In this document: positions 54,104 to 62,234 of the stretch, one piece after another | Layout: each line of letters opens with the position of its first letter | How positions within the stretch are numbered: the first letter of the stretch is position 1 | From: Daejeonella sp. H1SJ63 | GTDB lineage: Bacteria > Bacteroidota > Bacteroidia > Sphingobacteriales > Sphingobacteriaceae | DNA length: 64,000 nucleotides | Direction of reading: 5' to 3' | NCBI RefSeq assembly: GCF_029360775.1 | Contig: NZ_JARKMZ010000039.1 | Location: forward strand, 95,279 to 159,278 | Program-made: the position numbers and the translations under genes | Notes under the pieces: model-generated | What the model was told of the DNA's origin: nothing | Database searches by the model: none | Seen by the model: the letters and a program-made list of their open reading frames with translations, nothing else

Positions 54104-54177
54104 GCACCCATAGCTCAGCTGGATAGAGCAACGGTTTTCTAAACCGTCGGTCTCTGGTTCGAATCCAGATGGGTGTA
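54104..54177 (+). tRNA. tRNA-Arg (anticodon TCT)
   Basis: 74 bases. Acceptor GCACCCA/TGGGTGT (one G-T pair), anticodon stem CGGTT/AACCG with loop TTCTA, T-arm CTGGTTCGAATCCAG, discriminator A. Confidence 0.95.
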
Positions 54178-54182
54178 CAGAC

Positions 54183-54217
54183 AAAAAGGCTTTCTGAATA
54201 TCGGGAGGCCTTTTTTC
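54183..54217 (+). terminator. Terminator of tRNA-Arg
   Basis: AAAAAGGC (54183-54190) pairs with GCCTTTTT (54208-54215), followed by a T-rich run. Confidence 0.7.
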
Positions 54218-54440
54218 TTTTTGTCACGATTATTCTTTCCTGTATTCTGCTTCCAACTGACGCTCTGGTAAAGCTAACAATCAACTTGTATAAATAATGT
54301 CGCTTGTTTGAAGCAGGAATAAAGACAGATGAACATCTAATTTATTTTGAAAACCGATTCTTTCAATTTAGTTTAGGCCTATAGGATATAATTATTTTTT
54401 GTTTAGTTTTATTATATAAGTCTAAACAAACATTAAGCGT

Positions 54441-56024
54441 ATGATTTACAAATTATCAGGTAGTAAAATCCTGCTGGCTGCCTTGGTTTTTCTCCAATCT
54501 TTTTATGTTAATTCTCAGACAAAACCAGTAATCGGAGTTGCCGGAATTTCACATGAATCCAATAGTTTTAATATTAAAAAAACTGAGCTCGAAGATTTCC
54601 ACGTTAGCATTGGTGAATCACAGCAGGAGAGGGCTAAGCGTTTTTTTGCCGGAGCTTCTGCTAAAACAACCAGTGCCGGCTATATAGCGGGTGCAAAGGA
54701 GTTTGGCCTGGAGCTTTATCCAACCCTGGTTACTTCCGCCACCCCAAGAGGACCTGTTACTGATAAGGCATTTAATGCGATGATGAATGAGATCATTAGC
54801 GGATTAAAAGCCGGTCCAAAGCTTCAGGGTATATTGTTAAATCTTCATGGCGCTATGGTTGTTGAAAGTTATCCAAGTGGTGATGAAGAGATTGTGAGGA
54901 GGGTCAGGAATGCTTTCGGACCATCAATGCCGATTGTAGTTACTCATGATTTCCATGCAAATATTACTCCTGAAATGGTCAAATTATGTAATGTACTGAT
55001 CACTTTTAAGGAAAACCCGCATCTGGATACCTATGATCGCGGCTATCAGGCTGCAGATATTATGGCAAAAATTGTAAGCGGTAAGGTGAAGCCGGTTCAA
55101 AGTATAGTTAAGGCTCCAATGGTTTATAATATTGCATTTCAGAATACTTATTCAGAGCCATTATTGCCAATCACCACCGAAAGTAAAAATGCAGAGAAGA
55201 TTCCCGGTGTTTTGGCTGTAAGTGTTTCGGGCGGATATCAGTATGCTGATGTTCCATGGATGGGGCCATCTGTAGTAGTGGTTACTGATAATAATAAGGC
55301 CCTTGCTGATAAGGAAGCCAACAGACTTTCGCAAATGCTATGGGATAGCAGAGAAAAAACCAGAATTAATAATCCCAAGCCTGCAGAAGCAGTTAAGCAG
55401 GCAATGCAGCATGAAGGCCGGCCGGTTGTACTGATTGATATGGGAGATAATATTGGCGGAGGTTCAACCGGCGATAGTTCTTTTATGCTTGAAGAATTGG
55501 TTAAGCAAGGGGCTAAAGGATGGGCAATGGTGGTATATGATCCGGAGGCTTATAAGGTAGCTGAGAAAGCAGGAGTGGGTAAAGCTTTTGATTTTTCGGT
55601 TGGTGGTAAATCGGATAATATGCACGGTAAGCCGGTCCGTATTAAAGGAGAGGTTCGTTCATTACATGTTGGACGTTATCTTGAAACAGAGATCCGTCAT
55701 GGTGGGGGCAGATACTGGAATATGGGGAATACTGCTGTTGTTCAGGTTGAAGGATCCACTTTGGATGAGCCCAATTTATTACTGATTACTACAGAACGTG
55801 CCAGTCCGAATAGCGCCCATATTTTTATCTCCAATGGGGTTTATGTAGAACGTCAGAAGATACTGGTAGTTAAAGGAGCTATTGCTCCGCGTGCGGCTTA
55901 TGAACCTTTTGCTTCTAAACTTATTTCAGTTGATAGCCCGGGTGCAACTGCTATCAATCCCGACTGGTTCAAATACTATAATATACGTGAAGGCTTATTC
56001 GGAATTCAAAAGTCAAAGAAATAA
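54441..56024 (+). CDS. Secreted M81-family metallopeptidase (MlrC-like)
   Basis: A 527-residue protein with a signal peptide (LLAALVFLQSFYVNSQ). It matches the MlrC family (N-terminal DUF1485 and C-terminal MlrC domain), whose founder degrades linearised microcystin. Expected metal-site motifs are seen: ISHESNSF, VVTHDFHANI, ENPHLDTYDRG; the C-terminal part has IDMGDNIGGGSTGDSS. The natural substrate in bacteria that never meet microcystin is probably a small peptide or amide. It stands alone between the tRNA-Arg terminator and a strong shared terminator. Confidence 0.88.
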   Translation: MIYKLSGSKILLAALVFLQSFYVNSQTKPVIGVAGISHESNSFNIKKTELEDFHVSIGESQQERAKRFFAGASAKTTSAGYIAGAKEFGLELYPTLVTSATPRGPVTDKAFNAMMNEIISGLKAGPKLQGILLNLHGAMVVESYPSGDEEIVRRVRNAFGPSMPIVVTHDFHANITPEMVKLCNVLITFKENPHLDTYDRGYQAADIMAKIVSGKVKPVQSIVKAPMVYNIAFQNTYSEPLLPITTESKNAEKIPGVLAVSVSGGYQYADVPWMGPSVVVVTDNNKALADKEANRLSQMLWDSREKTRINNPKPAEAVKQAMQHEGRPVVLIDMGDNIGGGSTGDSSFMLEELVKQGAKGWAMVVYDPEAYKVAEKAGVGKAFDFSVGGKSDNMHGKPVRIKGEVRSLHVGRYLETEIRHGGGRYWNMGNTAVVQVEGSTLDEPNLLLITTERASPNSAHIFISNGVYVERQKILVVKGAIAPRAAYEPFASKLISVDSPGATAINPDWFKYYNIREGLFGIQKSKK

Positions 56025-56086
56025 GAGCATCTGAATCCTTATGTTAATTTGTTCGGATTGAAATACTGAACAATTCATTATTACAG

Positions 56087-56129
56087 AACAATAAAAATCC
56101 CCGACTACTTGTCGGGGATTTTTATTGTT
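56087..56129. terminator. Bidirectional terminator with a 19-bp stem
   Basis: AACAATAAAAATCCCCGAC (56087-56105) and its exact reverse complement (56111-56129) enclose TACTT. Shared by two convergent genes; its right end overlaps the stop codon of the symporter gene. Confidence 0.93.
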
Positions 56130-57225
56130 AATCTTTTATTTCCATATCATCTACCGGCTTTTTTCTCCACCAGTTTGCCAGGAAGGATCCCGAGATATCC
56201 ATCCAGGTACCGAAAATAGCAGGATAGAGTCCCATAGTTGCAGCTCTTCCAAGTTCATAAGCAATACCGGCTGCCATACCTCCATTTTGTAAGCCAACTT
56301 CTATTGCCACTGTACGGCTGTCTCTTTTATTCATTTTGAAAAGACGACTGCCATAATAACCTAACAGGAAGCCCATTCCATTATGTATTACAGCTGCCAG
56401 AAATAGCAGAAAACCCATACTTAAGAGACTTTCTCTTCCGGCAGCGACAATAACAGCAATGATAAATACATTTGCCGCCATGGCGACTAATGGCATCGCA
56501 GCATTTAACCATGCACTTCTGTCGCCAAAGAATTTGTTGAAAATAATACCCGCCATCAATGGTAAAAAGATCATTTTACCAATACTGATCATCATTCCTA
56601 CAGTATCAATAGGAATAAATTGTCCGGCGAGTGCCTCCATTAAAACCGGAGTGATAAATGGCGCCATGAGTGTGGCGAATGAGGTCAGTGTGATCGATAA
56701 TGCGAGATTTCCCTTTGAGAGAAAGTTCAGAATATTGGATGAAACTCCACAGGGAACGCACCCGATAAGAATAACTCCGGCTGCAATTTCGGGCGGGAAG
56801 GTGAAAATCAGGGTCAGGCTGAATGCAACCAATGGCATGATTGTAAATTGAAGAACTAAGCCAACCAGTACCCCTTTGGGCATTTTTAATACCCCTATAA
56901 AGTCTTTTACTCCCATGGTAGTACCCATACCGAACATAATCAGCTGGATCAGGGGAACGATAAGGACTTCTGTTTTAAATCCTCCGATGTTTGTCACATA
57001 CGAAGGATAGATCATACTCATACAGGCAGCAGCTATTACCCAGATGGTGAAGGCAAAACCTTTCAGGAATTCGGAAGCATTAATTCCAATGAGTAAACAG
57101 ATGAAAAATACACCTACCATAAGGTTTGCCTGATCCGGCAACCCAAACTGGTAGAGTAAAATAAATGCAATTAAAGATAGCGCAGCGAGAATATGAAAGG
57201 ATTTGAACAGTGTTTGAAGCTTCAT
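56128..57225 (-). CDS. Bile acid:sodium symporter (BASS) family transporter
   Basis: A 365-residue membrane protein with about ten helices. The BASS core is visible: GMGTTMGVKDFIGVLKMPKGV, GVILIGCVPCGVSSNILNFLSKGN (the two crossover-helix glycine/proline region) and ALEVGLQN-like AIEVGLQNGGMAAG. Family members import organic anions with Na+; bacterial substrates include pantoate, pyruvate and taurine. No neighbour suggests the substrate. The first 60 residues add two extra N-terminal helices compared with short homologues. Confidence 0.88.
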   Translation of the reverse strand: MKLQTLFKSFHILAALSLIAFILLYQFGLPDQANLMVGVFFICLLIGINASEFLKGFAFTIWVIAAACMSMIYPSYVTNIGGFKTEVLIVPLIQLIMFGMGTTMGVKDFIGVLKMPKGVLVGLVLQFTIMPLVAFSLTLIFTFPPEIAAGVILIGCVPCGVSSNILNFLSKGNLALSITLTSFATLMAPFITPVLMEALAGQFIPIDTVGMMISIGKMIFLPLMAGIIFNKFFGDRSAWLNAAMPLVAMAANVFIIAVIVAAGRESLLSMGFLLFLAAVIHNGMGFLLGYYGSRLFKMNKRDSRTVAIEVGLQNGGMAAGIAYELGRAATMGLYPAIFGTWMDISGSFLANWWRKKPVDDMEIKD

Positions 57226-57445
57226 AAATGTCAGGTAGACTTTGTTTTATTGATTGATAATGAAAATAAAAATATAAAAATTAGTGTAGTTAAGAATTAA
57301 AATCATAATTATTCTCACAATTCATTACAGTTTTAAACAGGGATAATCAATCAGGAATAAAGTATGGGCAAAAAAATCTGATAGGATACATGAGTACGCT
57401 ATTCATGCTCCTGACAGCTCAAATAGATTGATTTTGTTTTTAATT

Positions 57446-57500
57446 AAGGTATAGTTAAAGTATAGTTAAGGTATATATAAAGTATAGTTGAGGTATATCT
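57446..57500. repeat. Five tandem 11-bp repeats
   Basis: Consensus AAGGTATAGTT, five exact-period copies at 57446, 57457, 57468, 57479 and 57490. The last copy leads into a hairpin AGGTATATC-TTTAA-GATATACCT (57491-57513). Copies 2 and 4 are identical (AAAGTATAGTT). The array lies 69 bases upstream of the gene at 57569, within a 343-base gap that holds nothing else I can identify. Confidence 0.85.
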
Positions 57501-57568
57501 TTAAGATATACCTTATTATTAATTAAACAATATTTTGTATATTGTTTATTACCAATCATTTACACTAT

Positions 57569-58354
57569 ATGGCTATACTTAAAAACCATTTGGAGTTTTC
57601 CGGGGGACTGGGAAACCTTTCAGCTTACAGGCTGCCTGGAATGAAGCAAACCATTATCCGGACTAAGGGCGGTGCCGATAAAGAAAAGATTCTGAAATCG
57701 CCTTCATTCAAGCTTACCCGTTATAATTATACGGAGTTCAGTGCTTGTGCAAAACTGGGCGGGAGTATCCGCAGTTCGATGCTGGCTTTAGCTCCTTTAG
57801 CAGATTATAATTATACACCTATGCTAACCTCTCTGGCAAAAGCTATTCAACTTTTGGATACTGAAAATCCGCGTGGAGAGCGGAATATCTTTTTATCACG
57901 TCATAAACATTTGCTGACAGGATTCAGTCTGAACAGGAATACGGCCTTTGAAAGTATAGTCAGACATCCACTGCAATACAGTATTGATCGTGATCATAAA
58001 GAGGCTCTTATTCAGTTTCCTGAATTAATGCCGGGGGTAAATTTGATGCTTTCCAAACAGTATCCGCTGTTTCGTTTCATTGTCAATCTGGGTTGCGTCA
58101 ACGACATGCGTTTTATCGGAAAGAAATATCCTGTGGGCAATATTGTAAACAAAAGTGTGTATACCGACTGGTTTCATGCTACTCAATTGTTTAAAGCCAT
58201 GGATGTATCTGTTCAGTTCAATCAAAAAGTTAAACTTTCTGAACAGATGACTATGATTTTATCTCTTGGAATACAAATGGGAGTTCCGGTTACAGATACA
58301 GTTGTTAATCCGGTGAAATATGGAGGCTGTGCGAAGATTATAGATGTTGCCTGA
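57569..58354 (+). CDS. Orphan Bacteroidetes protein of unknown function
   Basis: A 261-residue protein without signal peptide or membrane helix. The N-terminus (LEFSGGLGNLSAYRLPGMKQ, IIRTKGGADKEKILKSPSF, TRYNYTEFSACAKLGGSIR) reminds me of a widespread unannotated Bacteroidetes family with a start of the type GxIGxxxFY...R.KGG...P.F.R.R.N..EF; this likeness is from memory. I choose the ATG at 57569, giving MAILKNHLEF, over a TTG nine codons earlier. No function is known. Preceded by the 11-bp array and followed by a GC-rich terminator, so it is transcribed alone. Confidence 0.75.
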   Translation: MAILKNHLEFSGGLGNLSAYRLPGMKQTIIRTKGGADKEKILKSPSFKLTRYNYTEFSACAKLGGSIRSSMLALAPLADYNYTPMLTSLAKAIQLLDTENPRGERNIFLSRHKHLLTGFSLNRNTAFESIVRHPLQYSIDRDHKEALIQFPELMPGVNLMLSKQYPLFRFIVNLGCVNDMRFIGKKYPVGNIVNKSVYTDWFHATQLFKAMDVSVQFNQKVKLSEQMTMILSLGIQMGVPVTDTVVNPVKYGGCAKIIDVA

Positions 58355-58438
58355 TAGGATGAGATGTCAGGGAAGTGGGTGCTCATCTTTATTTTGATGA
58401 TTCGGACAGGTGCGGGTTCCAATGGCGCTATAAACAAC

Positions 58439-58463
58439 AAAACCCCGCTTTTGCGGGGCTTTC
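58439..58463 (+). terminator. Terminator after the orphan gene
   Basis: CCCCGC-TTTT-GCGGGG followed by CTTTC, 84 bases after the stop codon at 58354. Confidence 0.8.
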
Positions 58464-58469
58464 TAGTGT

Positions 58470-58484
58470 TTGGCGGAGAGTGAG
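58470..58484 (-). repeat. tRNA-Ser-like 3' end fragment, copy 1
   Basis: TTGGCGGAGAGTGAG on the plus strand, the reverse complement of a serine-tRNA-like acceptor end. It is followed by ATTACC rather than a T-arm. Identical to copy 2 at 58655-58669, 185 bases away. Confidence 0.55.
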
Positions 58485-58496
58485 ATTACCTACAGC

Positions 58497-58546
58497 TCCT
58501 TTGTCGCCTCCGGTTTTCCCTTTGGGGGAGGCTTCATCACAAAGGA
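58497..58546. repeat. Inverted repeat hairpin
   Basis: TCCTTTGT-GCCTCC pairs with GGAGGC-ACAAAGGA, with an internal loop. It lies between the two tRNA-like fragments. Confidence 0.6.
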
Positions 58547-58569
58547 ATGCCACTCGCTACGCTCGCTTA

Positions 58570-58626
58570 TATTTTTGTTTGTAATTCCTCGCTCAAACAA
58601 GTTTGGCCAGGCTACAAACAAAAATA
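58570..58626. repeat. 14-bp perfect inverted repeat
   Basis: TATTTTTGTTTGTA (58570-58583) and TACAAACAAAAATA (58613-58626), 29 bases apart. Confidence 0.65.
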
Positions 58627-58650
58627 CCCGACTATCATCGGGCATTCTTT
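58627..58650 (+). terminator. Terminator-like hairpin before tRNA-like copy 2
   Basis: CCCGA-CTATCA-TCGGG followed by CATTCTTTT. On the minus strand it would lie just past a serine tRNA 3' end, as a tRNA terminator does. Confidence 0.5.
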
Positions 58651-58654
58651 TGTG

Positions 58655-58676
58655 TTGGCGGAGAGTGAGGGATTAA
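58655..58676 (-). other. tRNA-Ser-like 3' end fragment, copy 2; probable attachment site
   Basis: TTGGCGGAGAGTGAGGGATT matches the plus-strand form of a serine-tRNA 3' end as far as the start of the T-arm, then continues AAAACC instead of CGAACC. It lies 170 bases before the integrase start and is the likely left attachment site of the integrated element. The intact tRNA should lie at the other end. Confidence 0.55.
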
Positions 58677-58842
58677 AACCTATTGTTTAATTCTTATCAT
58701 AACTTGTTCTAAATAGTTGTTTTAATGTATATTTAAGCGTATTTATAGCAAACATTTGATAAGTTAATATTAGTTATTGATACATTATTTGCACCCAAAA
58801 CTGCACCTAATTTCATTCTGCTAAGAAATATTTTCAGCTATT

Positions 58843-60147
58843 ATGAGCACAATTAGATTTGAATTAAGGAAAAACCAGGTATCAAGCAAGACTGGAAAAG
58901 CACCCATCAGAATTATTTATTCTCTTAATGGGAACCGAACTTTTATTCCAACCAAAATAAGATTGAATCCATTGAACTGGAATGAGGATGATCGTTTGCC
59001 AAAATATGTAAAAAGAGCCGGGCTTTTGGAAAATTACCAGGTGAAAGAAGTACTGGATAGTATGAAGGATCTAGAAACTTCGATTAGAACAATTGAAAAA
59101 CAGTATGAAGTAAATGGAAAACCATATTCTGGAGCTGATATTGCTCTTTTGATTTCTGCAGATAGGGAAAAACTGACTAAAAAAGATGAAAGCAAAAATC
59201 ACCTTTTCGAGTTTATGGACAAATATATTGAGGATCATAAGACCCTTAGGGAGCCGGGTAGTTTGAGTGTTTATAAATCGGTCAAAACCCATCTAGAAGC
59301 ATTCGAAAAGGAAACCAGGGTGAAAGTTCGTTTTGATAGTATTGATTACGCATTTTTCTCTAAGTTTCAAGCATTCCTAATATCCAGAACTAAGACAGAT
59401 ATGCATGGTAATGTTAAGCCAATGCTTAATAATACTACCATTGCAAAGGCTCTTAGTACTTTGAAAACATTCCTGAGCTATGCAAGGCGTAACGGTATAG
59501 AAGTTTCAGACAATTACCGGAATTTCACAATTCGCAAAGAGAAATTAGAAGTAATAGCACTGGATCAGGAGGAGTTTGACAGTCTTTTAAGTATTGATTT
59601 GTCCAATAATAAAAGGCTTGACCAAACTCGTGATATATTCTGCTTTAGTTGTAGTACAGGTTTGAGATACTCTGATATTGCTCAATTAAGAAGGGAGCAT
59701 ATTAATGATGGTTTTATAAACATTGTTGTAAAAAAAACCAAGTCTGAGCTCACGGTCCCTTTAAATTCTATCTCCGGAAAAATACTTCAAAAATATTCGG
59801 ATCGGAATCAACCATTGCCGGTGATCAGTAATCAACGTCTTAATGATTATATCAAAGAACTTTGTCAATTAGCTGGTATTGATACCCCTCAGGAAATAGT
59901 TAGGTTCAGGGGGACCAAAAGAGAAGTGAATGTATATCCTAAATATGAATTAGTTCATTTTCATACCGGAAGAAAGACCTTTTGTACATTGTCATTAGAA
60001 AAGGGTATGTCAGCTGAAGAAGTAATGGAAATTAGTGGACATAGTGATTACAAATCATTTAAGCGATATGTTAAAGTGACGGAAAAGCGAAAAAAGGTTG
60101 TAATGCAAAAGGCCTGGGGTGAAGTTCAGAATTTAAAAGCTGTGTAA
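58843..60147 (+). CDS. Tyrosine recombinase / integrase
   Basis: A 434-residue site-specific recombinase. Arm-binding N-terminal domain (about residues 1-90, GNRTFIPTKIRLNPLNWNED), SAM-like core-binding domain (about 110-215) and catalytic domain with Arg275 (CSTGLRYSDIAQL), His374 and Arg377 (HTGRKTF), His400 (GHSDY) and nucleophile Tyr409. All the usual catalytic residues are present, so it should be active. This is the typical integrase of Bacteroidetes conjugative and mobilisable elements. The next gene starts directly after the stop. Confidence 0.95.
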   Translation: MSTIRFELRKNQVSSKTGKAPIRIIYSLNGNRTFIPTKIRLNPLNWNEDDRLPKYVKRAGLLENYQVKEVLDSMKDLETSIRTIEKQYEVNGKPYSGADIALLISADREKLTKKDESKNHLFEFMDKYIEDHKTLREPGSLSVYKSVKTHLEAFEKETRVKVRFDSIDYAFFSKFQAFLISRTKTDMHGNVKPMLNNTTIAKALSTLKTFLSYARRNGIEVSDNYRNFTIRKEKLEVIALDQEEFDSLLSIDLSNNKRLDQTRDIFCFSCSTGLRYSDIAQLRREHINDGFINIVVKKTKSELTVPLNSISGKILQKYSDRNQPLPVISNQRLNDYIKELCQLAGIDTPQEIVRFRGTKREVNVYPKYELVHFHTGRKTFCTLSLEKGMSAEEVMEISGHSDYKSFKRYVKVTEKRKKVVMQKAWGEVQNLKAV

Positions 60148-60993
60148 ATGAAAGAAATTAATAATGAAGCAGATAGTCTTGAGAAGGATTTAGACAATCT
60201 TTCAGTTCCAGATATTTCAAAAGGTTATGAGGTTTTTTTGGATAAACCTCTTAACCTGTATCCCGGTTTTGTTAATTTTCTAAGTTCAATTAAGAATTGT
60301 GCAGATGATGGCCAGAGATTAAATAAAGCCGAAATATTCGTTAATGATTTCTTTAATCACATGAGAAAGGTTAGGTACATTGACGATGTTGAAGGTTTTA
60401 AGCAAATATTAAATCAAAAATCGTTGACCATAGCATTAGCTATTGTTTCAAAGCATAAGAATATTGTCGCTGAAAAAATTGACAAAGACGTATTTCTAGG
60501 ATATGAAGCTGATAGCTACGATATATTCTTCAGAAATAGCCTTCAACGTCTATATGAAGATCTCAATAACCAAAAGATATCGAAATCAAAAAAAGACCCG
60601 GGAGACGAGAAACCAAAAGCTTTGAAAAAGCCTATAAAGTCATTTCAAGACTTGTTTAATAAGCCCTATAGCGAGCATTACAAACGCTTTGTTGATATCT
60701 TAAGAGAATTTGATATTGATAATTTGATAGCTGAGAATTCTAACGAATGGATCGGAACAAAATACATGTCCCGGATTTTCTTTGAGAAGCTTAAACAAAA
60801 TAATGTGGTTAAGGATGTTTTTGATAAGGATGCAGCAAAGCAATTTGTGGAATACTTTCCTGGACTTACCGAAGATAGCTTTGTTAAAAAACCAACTATG
60901 GTTCAAGGGAAGTATCAATACAGTTCCAAATACAATAGTTTGGATAATAAAATTCAGACAACGATAGAATACATCGCGTCAAAATCAAATTAA
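60148..60993 (+). CDS. Unknown element-borne protein downstream of integrase
   Basis: A 281-residue, charged, mostly helical protein with no signal peptide, no membrane helix and no motif I recognise. A Lys-rich linker (KISKSKKDPGDEKPKALKK, near residue 150) divides two halves. Its ATG follows the integrase stop with no gap, so it is translated from the same message. Position suggests a role in excision, transfer or host interaction, without sequence support. Confidence 0.7.
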   Translation: MKEINNEADSLEKDLDNLSVPDISKGYEVFLDKPLNLYPGFVNFLSSIKNCADDGQRLNKAEIFVNDFFNHMRKVRYIDDVEGFKQILNQKSLTIALAIVSKHKNIVAEKIDKDVFLGYEADSYDIFFRNSLQRLYEDLNNQKISKSKKDPGDEKPKALKKPIKSFQDLFNKPYSEHYKRFVDILREFDIDNLIAENSNEWIGTKYMSRIFFEKLKQNNVVKDVFDKDAAKQFVEYFPGLTEDSFVKKPTMVQGKYQYSSKYNSLDNKIQTTIEYIASKSN

Positions 60994-61012
60994 TCAGTTA
61001 ATTTCTTCTATC

Positions 61013-61030
61013 TCTTCCATTAATGGAAGA
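61013..61030. promoter_or_regulatory. 18-bp perfect palindrome, possible operator
   Basis: TCTTCCATTAATGGAAGA, 59 bases before the HTH gene. No T run follows, so an operator is more likely than a terminator. Confidence 0.45.
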
Positions 61031-61060
61031 TGGAAATAATTAAAACAATTTAATACTCAA

Positions 61061-61089
61061 ATTCGATCTCAATATAAATGAGGTCGAAT
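61061..61089 (+). promoter_or_regulatory. Hairpin overlapping the start of the HTH gene
   Basis: ATTCGATCTC (61061-61070) pairs with GAGGTCGAAT (61080-61089), one G-T pair. The right arm runs into the TTG start codon, so folding could hide it. Confidence 0.4.
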
Positions 61090-61361
61090 TGGAAAATCCA
61101 TTCAATATAATTCTTGAAAGAATATCTGGACTCGAAGATCTGATCAAGTCAATGTCCAGTAACCAACCCCAAATTCAGGCCAGTCCGGAAGAGCTGGTAA
61201 GTCATCGGGAGATTTGTCATTTCCTTAACTTAAGTACCACTACTGTACGAAAGAGACGAAACAACGGAGATATTCCACACAAACGCATCGGAAAGAAATA
61301 CCTCTATAGCAAATCTGAAGTTTCAGAGGCTATAAAGAAGAAGAGAGGGGGTATCCGATAA
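61089..61361 (+). CDS. Helix-turn-helix (MerR/excisionase-like) DNA-binding protein
   Basis: A 90-residue protein. A short N-terminal helix (NIILERISGLEDLIKSM) is followed by a winged helix-turn-helix of the HTH_17/excisionase type: EELVSHREICHFLNLSTTTV, RKRRNNGDIPHKRIGKKYLY, SKSEVSEAI. Such proteins act as excisionases or regulators in Bacteroidetes mobile elements. No ATG exists in frame before the conserved part; the likely start is TTG at 61089, inside a hairpin. The stop overlaps the next gene's start by one base. Confidence 0.82.
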   Translation: MENPFNIILERISGLEDLIKSMSSNQPQIQASPEELVSHREICHFLNLSTTTVRKRRNNGDIPHKRIGKKYLYSKSEVSEAIKKKRGGIR

Positions 61362-61552
61362 TGAGTGCCAATTTTCATCCAAATTATATCCAAAATAATT
61401 CCATCAGCGACTTTGAGATTCTCCAGACACTTGGAAAGCTCCCATCACTGTATTTTACTGAGAAGGGTATTGAAAATCTGTGTAAGAGATTTGGTGTGAC
61501 GGAGTCTCATTTAAGGTATTTAATTAGTTCGGCTCAAAAGATTAGAAGGTAA
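61361..61552 (+). CDS. Small unknown protein of the replication module
   Basis: A 63-residue protein; the C-terminal half (FTEKGIENLCKRFGVTESHLRYLISSAQKIRR) looks like a helix-turn-helix-like helical bundle. Starts on the last base of the HTH gene's stop and ends one base before the next gene, so it belongs to the same message. Family not recognised. Confidence 0.65.
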   Translation: MSANFHPNYIQNNSISDFEILQTLGKLPSLYFTEKGIENLCKRFGVTESHLRYLISSAQKIRR

Positions 61553-61553
61553 G

Positions 61554-62234
61554 ATGCCAAACCTGGACTATATCAAGCAAATGAATGGATTTTGGAAAAA
61601 GCATAGAGAATTTCAATTCACTGGCAATGAGTTTTTTCTATATGGTTATTTGCTTAAAGTCTGTAACGAGTTATACTGGAAGAATCCGTTTAATGAATCC
61701 AATGCGTATGTAATGGCCGCTCTATCAATCACTGAACCGACATTAGTAAAACTAAAAAAAGCTTTAAAAAATGCCGGCCTCATAGACTTTGTAAGTGGTG
61801 ATGGAAGAAGAAAGAGCACGATATACACAATTATAGACTTAAGTAAAGATGAAATGAAAGGCTTAAATAATTTAAACCTTAACAACGAAAACACTTCAGC
61901 CTTTCCTTTAGATAACAATAAACATAAAACACAAACTCAAAACAAAAACATTTTGTTTGATCAATTCTGGGATTTATATGATAAAAAAAATGGGAAACAC
62001 CCAGCGTTAAAAAAATGGAACACTTTAACGGAGACTGAAATGTTGAAGATTCTAAAAATAATTCCAAGCTATGTTAAATCGACACCTAATAAGAAATATA
62101 GATTAAACCCACTTACTTATTTGAACGATAGACACTGGGAAGATGAGATTATAAATAGTTCAGATAACCTTCAAACAAATGAAGCACCTCATTTTGAATT
62201 GAGGATTCCTAATAAACAAAAACTTCCAGCATGA
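61554..62234 (+). CDS. Replication-initiator/helicase-loader-like protein
   Basis: A 226-residue protein. Residues about 1-95 look like a winged helix (FLYGYLLKVCNELYWKNPF, ALSITEPTLVKLKKALKNAG). A low-complexity Asn/Lys linker follows (about 115-135). The C-terminal part (FDQFWDLYDKKNGKHPALKKW, LNPLTYLNDRHWED) is the pattern found at the end of phage replisome-organiser proteins. The dnaB gene overlaps by 4 bases, supporting a role in loading the element's helicase. Confidence 0.72.
   Translation: MPNLDYIKQMNGFWKKHREFQFTGNEFFLYGYLLKVCNELYWKNPFNESNAYVMAALSITEPTLVKLKKALKNAGLIDFVSGDGRRKSTIYTIIDLSKDEMKGLNNLNLNNENTSAFPLDNNKHKTQTQNKNILFDQFWDLYDKKNGKHPALKKWNTLTETEMLKILKIIPSYVKSTPNKKYRLNPLTYLNDRHWEDEIINSSDNLQTNEAPHFELRIPNKQKLPA

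Noticed and set aside
57446..57500. CRISPR array
   Set aside because: Repeats are 11 bases, adjacent and without spacers; no cas genes are in the window.
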